Notes under the pieces: generated by a model
What the model was told of the DNA's origin: nothing
What the model saw: only the letters and a program-made list of their open reading frames with translations
Database searches by the model: none
Program-made: the position numbers and the translations under genes
Origin: Candidatus Peregrinibacteria bacterium
GTDB lineage: Bacteria; Patescibacteriota; Gracilibacteria; UBA1369; JABINC01
Direction: 5' to 3'
DNA: 64,000 bases
Assembly: GCA_018697675.1 (NCBI GenBank)
Contig: JABINC010000041.1
Location: 1 to 64,000 of the forward strand
Shown: positions 61,601-64,000 of the stretch, one piece after another
Layout of the letters: every line of letters starts with the position of its first letter
How positions within the stretch are numbered: the first letter of the stretch is position 1

Positions 61601-64000
61601 AATACGAATCAAGTCATTACGGAGCAAATACACTAAACGTATATACAATCCGATTTAACAGACACTTAACAAGAAGAGAAATCGAATCAACAGAAAAAGG
61701 CTACTACTACATAGCTCATAATTCGGATAAAGTTAAATCTCGAGCAGTTCGCCTGAAACCATACCGAGCAATCGAACGAGATCTTACAATGATAGAAAAA
61801 GCCGAATCAAAGGGGTCAGAGGCCTTCTCAGAACAATACGAAGACCTAGATAGCTGGCTCGATCATATAAACAGCGCACGCAGCAGCTTCACCGATCGCT
61901 ACGAAGGAGGCGAAATTATCAATCCAACACATTCAGAACTATCCAACAGGAGGATGGATCAACTAAAAGGTGATCTAGAATCATTCATGCCAGATGAATT
62001 TGGCCAGTTTGAGACAAGAGATCCTGAAAAAAGAAGAAAACTCATGGACAGAAGACAACAAATTGAGACCTTCTTTACAATCAGCGCCTTATCCGGAGTA
62101 GATAAACACAATAAACGCACCCTACTCGACTCAGGAGATTCAGACATGTTGGATGTATACAGAGAGGCAGAAATTCTCATCGACATGATACAAACTTGGT
62201 ACACCGAAGAAGGGAAAGCCCGCCTAACAAACGAGGAGCTACAATACTTCCTTGGAGAAATGATCTTCAGAACGTTTTTCAACATTCACCGTGGGAAATA
62301 CGAAACTAGCGGATATAAACCACCACAAGGCAGCGAGGTAATTCGAGAAAATCCATACTTCGTAACTCCGGGAGAGATATTCGACGATCCAGATGGGAAT
62401 CGTGAAGACCCTAAAAAAACTCCTAGCAGAAAACATCGAATATACGTAACTATGGGACGATACCTGGCTCATTTGAAAGGACATGCTGCAGACATGGCCA
62501 GAGGGATTGCTACCAACTATGTAAACAACCATCCAGACTCAAGGGACAAAGAAGCTCGAATTACAGCAATGACTGATGATTTGATCGACCAAATATACGG
62601 TTACATACCGCAGCAAATTGCAGAAAAACTCGGTAAAACCCCAGAAGAAGCAGAGGAACTAGCAGAGTACCTACTTTACAGAAACCTCGAAGATAGAATG
62701 ACAGATAAATCCAGAGACTATTATATAAAAGCGCTTGGATTTGAAAAATTCCATGGAAACTCAGAAGACGCAAAGCAGAAAAGAAAAGACATGGATGAAA
62801 TATTCGCAAAACCAGGAACCTTAAAAGCAATTTATGAAGTTTATGAAAGCGTATTTGGACCTAGTAACCAAGCGGAAGCACAATATTTAGAAAATCTAAA
62901 TCCTGCATTCGCATCAGCACGTGGATTCACGGTAGAAGGCAAATACAACGACAAAATAGATGGCAAACATTGGTACATGGCTGGTGGACGAGCGGTAGAA
63001 GCGATTAGCACGCAATTCGGAGGTCTCCGCCGTGCCGAAATCTACAAATTAAACGAACCAAGACGCCCAGGAGAAACTGCAGAAGACTATCAAGAGAGAC
63101 AAGAGAGAGCAGAGGCAATATTAGAATACATGGCACCTCTAGCTCCAATAGGATCAGAAGGCGCAGAATACTTCCCTCAATCAGAGGCAGATAGATTTTA
63201 CTTCTTTGAAGGAGATGAAAATATAGAAGACCGAATCGAACATTCCCAAACAGAGAGGCAAGAAAGAGATGGAGCAATCAAAACCTCAAAAGAAAAATAC
63301 GATGCCATCACGATGACCTATACCGATGTGAAAGAATATTTATCAGCTCCATTGGGACTGATGATACTCGAATGGGCAGCGCTTTACCTTCCACAAGGAC
63401 AGGCAGAAACAATGTACGACCTATTTGACACGGTACGTGATAAAGAAGAATTCAAAAGACTCGAAAAGGCTGGAGCAGTACTAAACCAAGACGAAAAAGA
63501 AGCATTCGCAGAATTCGTAAACCTAAATCAACTATTCCGAGAAATTGCCAAATTCCGAATGGATGGCGATAAAAATGCATTCGACATGGTCGGATTAAAC
63601 GAAAGTGAATACGAAGTGCAAATCCGATACGTACCTATTGATAACATCAACAACGGGATCGACAAATTAACGGATAATTTGACTGGAATTCGTTTAGATA
63701 CTCCTTTATCTGAGCTTCAAGACAACGCTAGAGATTTCCTAAGTACACAACTGGACAGAGACAATGCTGAAATAGATACAATTTTAACAAAATTCACAAA
63801 CCCAACTGAATTAGCTTTAGAAATCTACAGACAAGCTCTTACACAAATGACCGGGCTATCAAGCCAAAAGATCAAAACGATTTTAGCGAGCACCACGGAT
63901 CCTGCAGAACTTCTAGAAAACGTGCAAAACGTAATTCAAGAGGAAAACCGAACAGACTACATGAACAAAACTCGCGCAATCGTAGATGGTCGCGAACAAG
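43681..64000 (+). CDS. Giant ORF (at least 6,773 codons, 3' end outside window): acidic, mostly helical, repeat-containing protein of unknown function
   Basis: Read codon by codon from ATG 43681 (MTGPYHRFGPNDPFSSPFGAQDNDLEKRLVW...) to ...NKTRAIVDGREQ at 64000 with no in-frame stop. In-frame upstream stop TAA at 43636. Not listed in the ORF track, consistent with an ORF lacking a stop in the window. Protein-like composition throughout. Confidence 0.92.
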   Translation, partial: MTGPYHRFGPNDPFSSPFGAQDNDLEKRLVWKTGEDEPSGNIGPGELEIPRGPEDIGRTFQENEATEEDISEMLAQLDNPEEKMNATIDRILPELERINDIGTQFEEARQIKAYPPTELKVREVGMDPKLTDDIVQGQEILKIFETRTASALTIEDFKASKSLRELYEKQGRDKPKTGSINFDDPEYFRDEIGLIKESMKFIGERSGVEPETIERYQATVTEQAILESADIETFKEIATGISNKRRFVASAKVIQKLETHGFTTFEEFQGFFYTSSGSSTKGIDAYLKELDIYDSLTAKERKDVRAICDRPILAKLYEVATLEKEEEESARRLAAKEAEDQEEERRRQEEERRMEQRRQEQEKEREERERREAEGRRQREQEEAEAEAARLEEQLERDEAARERKAPIKEAIDRTRSYLDGIDTSSATWDSLKQWEELQGDATDELIEEFNNTDTFRELKEEYIEKTMAIYIQDLQALDKDAFITKATDEQVYREKQSSVMQTGDGPITQPAQNKFMARTVFSLALKQIGLNSEIHFYTGMGADRREAMLQDVENLFAVFGTNDPNVDVKPDTTDTEFASRFERFKTTRLGATTTTTVATGPSKTGPTLPEDPLKYRTDAVKEAGGHYESLNDLHGGARTDLRNKYYPQAAKKYELLIKLIEENYGDKIEPGKHNPNNKAQITYKKAVIGLIASYNGFSPTSTKEFESRAALAQQLSAREGIFTTEEVSSIRTIARTFNIKLQPRTKVKVIGTGRLELSQSIENTDPEILEAFQALEENINSGAEKEHGNETYIYGDENVEYLFGAHSMQASADMKTIMINGTPLSLVGMRKGGKLVPKEGLSSEEQAEITAGTTIGELLIREFTVKNRLGTYKIKVTPVIPMGSDEILRLSVTITDPEGKEEKIPVREKEMRFGGVKKKVITKKDGELIVDLGKLKDESGKTTLASAEIKPLDESGIPKDPRALPGYMSEAIELHTTQGGNLSGLIQIAEAIEERFSNLEYENALCFAEMCAIVADRVFKQTIKKPQITLSEFNSGIELALKYQKKAKTYREKAGDVTQEGVDLDFIDETIHDHLLNILVPVQVSDTNKKYELKRTAKEGLINPETKELSEAIDRAVADLNTKRKKPKFRKDNKNPDGSITVYMMPEDSLNGVEISSGTTALSLKQIDEDEQARLATLDTEQRRQEEEARRRQAEEEAESRRQAEEEARRLAEEQERLRQEEQERQAALAWAGIDGKIEAIPDTEEELAAISTEILLQWYDPTEYDIAKKQFKLPESLLNKVIATYGLTNDRETLKQAYAEKTIEPNEVMQLSAILEKSKVVEEYFQPGHRAAKQDYDPALARINDLDDPLYEKLRDAAGITEVVAEGPTEVEQLTALAIESLKKLDFSRENLIAVAEMHMTIVGDAKPRRDEEKIDAVALIQFALNKQGGGISEEKAREIFNDSSEEDFDRMTESYQQLTAQYNDIVNVNSKLLTYTKTLVKEVVENSSTWGDKSWYEFRAFAYGTLENKMQSFTETDLESLRVWFNETTGKRAIALDAEPADTVLKDKTDFLEKLPVTANGNPDPAKIAEEFTLFEIARIYSKTNRLDGDAVVAMHLDKSLTDKGTIDKKAEEITDLIILNIETPERDKSSEQIMKCMKAIKKYCEDILTRRQYRAERRTVDTIRKVRAQNPKAMELDKYLALLPDGFPEDIEAQLRAEYLEKIGGGESIEKEDTIAWIKAMFPDASAIDAALNMGNIPANPNAALHALATMDNIALSAIENISTTEAPNGLLIIRDFESAKQKLRGTPTLRTELFTTPRVAGRYAARVAELRKAEKQFVLDETYKKYYKPTERQDSYPLGRDADIAGFRDATKGRLNGEDSINIVAKEGETEEMIESIWQTQFDSAFAQLSSPAMDKIETKYAAPDKMKKAIKDLGEPVPESFNEFIGRMKLGEVGEADPAKRYFTIFEEFYSKDESPNSPAEVLEADLKKLFKEIQPIVLAEFQEGQAQTEREQAIAEAKTALAQLPQEAGDRTRQLLTMNSGTTKEELLTDLKRTLGSSITKILAYPDETGVSINPLNDANSKTYEAAIRAAVGTKVAKLTEDESKEKLRTSETLNDLITAEGLDAFLSLEKADDEPSYAESLRSEYQRLAESYAEAKLESISADIEDPKKFGWVFVSDSLTDEHTAQADGTPYQSRDELRRSWLQGKTYDPAKFAEWYLEALNIPGKYARSIRTSSQTKTPIKEAFASSEKVKSILLFDYALTSTESRVSRADTATIQKWLDTTLVPEDRDPEKTRYPKIFYPQLFLEWVNEEFLNLDLTNVLTSEDKWDKDRRNKEIGKYLKELVAEDRVKEAVREFPEGVPVEELQETTKQLFQTDALNIYANAEQLIETLEAHYKTEGKLVELDSNPNGDPDRYDRFRQVALTALAGKFDHFKTSGFEIAEDETMRTSWLNMIQTYNLRSFAPHSFEIFDTTGGRGRKHVDLRDELDKTIGDLMTEAVDTFAEKYLEEALNDISLPAVKFRRYFAVAVAGDRIKYNAKTFYRAIAEGELPAGAGKEEAQNLEYITHFLENFDFAGTERKIKVQIAPETEALDTLYFYSGIPSAVKKWEEKSEKTWEQHATEGRTQKPRKATQAFITWFREELQTGTTPLELKSIKDEAILSELDQRIMDASDGKSTVELDLLNPLNPWEFEAMPEDEFKTAVADATKEIIEGRSDPLGEKGPDFSAANPKIGLIDLLATIDSRFPKNIIPDHSEAYYIILETALDAKMPFVKKAAEEASDWADLVAEYNLVGYMPELNRIDEAERFADSWSKANPTATFNDFETALRAEGLNPHSLLILERTIKIIQSNMIAARETELQEITGKGRMATRRRAEIAGKYNLETFAKTNWEAKNEITKKYYSQFAKLAKTVAENAAVTFATDLGKKKDWDEIAPDMQIDWDATPGEESDPDAAIQDDRETTSAIVKKSEFYLSFKERQKYFDFKAQSYDADKFFEWYIKNDSNFPADFKKESRFDVLPPQKRGVINEVLNEQKDLILLDTALSIATKEEALKKPVDALKLWLDGYNPVEDRIEGKVEISVDKFLEWVIKDETNMIDTEVVEVEVELDEGVKKNIGQTLLTFWKKELDAIVGPKERAKIEVEEIAANKDYAKDWVKKEDVIKLAGGPINYFTREKVFPKFDDPDQKIDSKTEKLIDQFTSDSADYLKIDGKLRPLDFGEVEKKRISTTLRQIDYRNEILPGADELVATEKRIATALTKALIAKITVGGTLQTQSFKDEKEALEVQLGLAPHTKKHADLPIIKSPVGQRAGQDEFFRELIDRFINPKTYGITMKGIDSHLLPFSKTGAGAEGKEILVADLEALLTRLENEYGYKSSDKDIGGIRDAVEDRPYLEARFEAAFREQQKEGRRDINNSEDQEFFEHGLTALTEKVAKGENIEEDLRKLTGSFSETLQEALEAEAMKYILVNTMEVLAVENPEALKTMADPAIDEKASFFRYLEYVGERTGLLIRNDDEINDVRLKAIFQSLLVITRSDDPEVPDERYDGRKNLYERFYDFSNNNLSYGEDREFRLWLDDSPGKLNPDEFLAEFKLLLKESTTSKEIKEHFERLEAFKNYLTSNVYANEISLTENLDGTLKTDSEGEDIWSLIRRLEANLIIEGQEEFLNLSPEEKLTQMVPMYEAAFMKHGSAEVDILEKLEKAQYDKLMGIRADREITYPQLSMIADIAGVILSPKEKGSKEIVIKENTDYIDLTKNPEEKDDMDTMEVIANNIRHYIDLRSNRRPSEGELRTERDLIEEIQYIYTKDVDKFDYPAVITRVLKAGKESKKWTSIKISEDIFLHNVIGNYPEQMDDIITMYMAGDDHNGYFYKYMQRQRYNRNPEALKSLKVEDLAKNLKEASGMPIRYLKKHFGLAAALEEYQEAALSPNDWLDLVVERRQTELEGLESELLKSKKDILEKKLKELEELEREKIGLEEQKEELEEDGGTYIEYDEGGDDPNADRRDTPIRIALDSEDGLAQDVDIDTVGDPVEELDNQIDVIEAQISELEWAIEFFHSLDGEIEGIEDEGVKTFIQKKLETLTEENFIQTMHDIDLIWSTIRNTEPELPGEAETIEISEEIDGSIPPRRQKWYDEILEFRNRDAADPTLEAEVVEAAQTLTRDLEQSSKKDNDIDVGEDLENHLAILEDESALRTAALMSQLLTTGNLDSDSEEIPTMAESEFDTLLMSVFSDENAFRTFSTAKRLTLESLADTWQAELNTERRKEIFQTLKKEFFRSIDSTFLAIAERSKTPEEYRTVMSYLVEKGDKNFQLQERYRYLFYELTKYAIPKETSETDKTGHELTEKEAFIDEKRAGLARDLSYQGALLEQEFRASTLNKGGKDNLKDSKVDFSNFQHLSKNVFTEKFRYAVRGGDFLTGREAERVYGSALGMLEASKAGRHDIIGFGDLALYSFYAKEKPKWYDPLALQKPKTALHAKEKFFTEFEELETLVKLQKTHKGDFEDGNYENEDWYKKDYLPAATSAALRVTDGQGPVYKALMEELKAGGMPHVLDVKHLRMEQFIVDSAKVIRVLERINQDIAIENLAANAEDYGKVETIVTYIETIYADDFADGSYETKDWYNKEYLPMIEVATRELKLTDEMVESLKKGELTEEIKELITEYNELPRSFKEIYEKIGYNKLSPKDREKVSPAELINLYELLLTQSKIYSTYSAKIHSNEGEKLIHEEWVAEWVEESYKPTMLEAVGLLNLDLTENEWESLKDPSSITVPQSLREMLDAYRSARPEILEAAHKDWTFKERKHAKKYDRIHESIISNKELLDPATHKDLRLHEGFMEAAETNPEYEFDDLRNAAGPYSEHDIAFNHPLTERLPQIDSFEAIYISDQFVKTFIEEFKMLDGIKPARKRALVEKFRKNPEDIAKLFYAANGIDALHRNPWDTFKINFEKDAAGEPTGRKWLVLDPIQFNIHQFVEHNADLLGSVEFKKPKPKEIFENPEGEGLIGIVSRIEEFEHVVFDQQEFALDRIQGGGDKLHSFMEYALRMHEMGRDEKGTDRPNRSELQAGETEKYRDPFEAFSNRDSAWDQYLGRTFDSEGNKENIDALRTEYADRMLRQGMSAMRILSVYPDSWDPRFEKMIDGDTISDFYESIQVLLGEEAVETLGLEEGGVLRGIEKLQDSEISFFGAENSQRLAELSERQIGALATVVQLGKVYEKVLIHGIERKEAVFQAFALHKYSEGDLTVDLPEILRAQDRMFAAQGIVLTPEELYSIGESLVKRIETNGIPTLVQSAEAYQTGSEYMDFRTLLAFPPNGITKRRYEEMEVFIDRISRDTKDSSEIDYITMTNALTDFPDLLADDEEFMAWKMKVLSDFDDQEVQDAIAPYASDELKENFGEYLDAYIKIRRWDRQVTDSYTERVERLFGDLAGEELAKNMPMYLKKYEEIQGKKEVQNELPYIAEYVYLRDSFESAKKGLPRGIMKLQMKALEKKEGFDMSNVDLYDSLQTKIDLLYKEGDELPDGKYPIEKLEEILVLNFGGILTRALYDMEEEASMNLFVGLGIDVNISAKRAALGINVGTELSPTDRLDLLVVLSPGNQFRISGGAMKTFEDLGKEDQGTLELFIHAGGDFLRGGFVGSAGFDHRTQVKDNLEVGGGAFISAEASEASVKLMAGGSFGIHTLSPESLEEKYAEQLEEARKGPLKTELRRLDDYFKKHPDFRELRPTELKPIRDGIEKAMEEILLMAIIDAEAGGAAMPKNIPIFKGIEFGGSAGVGFDPKAPFKSPLYLNAFIGVRLSVDGRIVMRRLVDPEHIMDEASDTAIMETMKDEKIVAGEMNLGAPISIEGLNVFSAARAREILRSWSRIEGQAKFYEAGSGSDKTRNPEGEIELELKNHYEMTVGIESKEKFMKKQRERFSGYLADYNRDISPAEVRFDQLESEDSYRARMTLSNTQGHTEIHIDPQAEDLVSVDPETGDLIFDFFSGFPIITKEVFEYESSHYGANTLNVYTIRFNRHLTRREIESTEKGYYYIAHNSDKVKSRAVRLKPYRAIERDLTMIEKAESKGSEAFSEQYEDLDSWLDHINSARSSFTDRYEGGEIINPTHSELSNRRMDQLKGDLESFMPDEFGQFETRDPEKRRKLMDRRQQIETFFTISALSGVDKHNKRTLLDSGDSDMLDVYREAEILIDMIQTWYTEEGKARLTNEELQYFLGEMIFRTFFNIHRGKYETSGYKPPQGSEVIRENPYFVTPGEIFDDPDGNREDPKKTPSRKHRIYVTMGRYLAHLKGHAADMARGIATNYVNNHPDSRDKEARITAMTDDLIDQIYGYIPQQIAEKLGKTPEEAEELAEYLLYRNLEDRMTDKSRDYYIKALGFEKFHGNSEDAKQKRKDMDEIFAKPGTLKAIYEVYESVFGPSNQAEAQYLENLNPAFASARGFTVEGKYNDKIDGKHWYMAGGRAVEAISTQFGGLRRAEIYKLNEPRRPGETAEDYQERQERAEAILEYMAPLAPIGSEGAEYFPQSEADRFYFFEGDENIEDRIEHSQTERQERDGAIKTSKEKYDAITMTYTDVKEYLSAPLGLMILEWAALYLPQGQAETMYDLFDTVRDKEEFKRLEKAGAVLNQDEKEAFAEFVNLNQLFREIAKFRMDGDKNAFDMVGLNESEYEVQIRYVPIDNINNGIDKLTDNLTGIRLDTPLSELQDNARDFLSTQLDRDNAEIDTILTKFTNPTELALEIYRQALTQMTGLSSQKIKTILASTTDPAELLENVQNVIQEENRTDYMNKTRAIVDGREQ

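Noticed and set aside
44085-63277. Dozens of minus-strand ORFs (60-145 aa) listed over the 43.7-64 kb region
   Set aside because: They lie antisense to the continuous giant + frame and show low-complexity L/S/F-rich translations typical of the reverse complement of E/K-rich coding sequence. Treated as shadow ORFs.
1-64000. Possible alternative genetic code (UGA as Gly, as in Gracilibacteria)
   Set aside because: Conserved genes are full length with UGA read as stop. UGA is rare as a stop (pyk at 5259, murE-like at 34865) but I saw no in-frame UGA inside conserved genes or the giant ORF.
1-64000. CRISPR arrays, tRNA or rRNA genes
   Set aside because: No regularly spaced near-identical repeats and no recognisable tRNA/rRNA signatures on reading; the 34-nt repeats at 33868 have no spacers and are too diverged.

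Overview
The window looks like a compact, AT-rich bacterial chromosome segment, probably from a candidate-phylum (CPR/Patescibacteria-like) lineage. That lineage call is an inference from small operons, AT-rich leaders without Shine-Dalgarno motifs, and fused or minimal housekeeping genes. Positions 1-38 kb are mostly recognisable housekeeping genes: M24 peptidase, glmS, pyk, ruvC, TPR protein, prepilin peptidase, manC/cupin, a fused SecD-SecF with an embedded parvulin domain, an S-layer (SLH) surface protein, priA, a SIR2-like protein, trpS, pyrG, lgt, greA, rpoD, dnaG, an MraY/WecA-like transferase, truB, murE-like, riboflavin kinase, hpf and an archaeal-type tpiA. From 38.2 kb the character changes. 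Three same-strand genes encode low-complexity helical/coiled-coil proteins, two of them with a single internal transmembrane segment. They are followed by one uninterrupted + strand reading frame from the ATG at 43681 to the window end (20,320 nt, at least 6,773 codons, no stop seen). The supplied ORF track omits this frame, apparently because it is not closed by a stop inside the window; the many minus-strand ORFs listed over 43.7-64 kb look like shadows of it. The giant predicted protein is very hydrophilic, has only five Cys codons (none in the last ~5,125 codons), carries R/E-rich coiled-coil blocks, at least two families of diverged internal repeats and a Gly-rich beta-like island, and I recognise no known domain in it. 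This giant-gene cluster is the best candidate for an undescribed system in the window.
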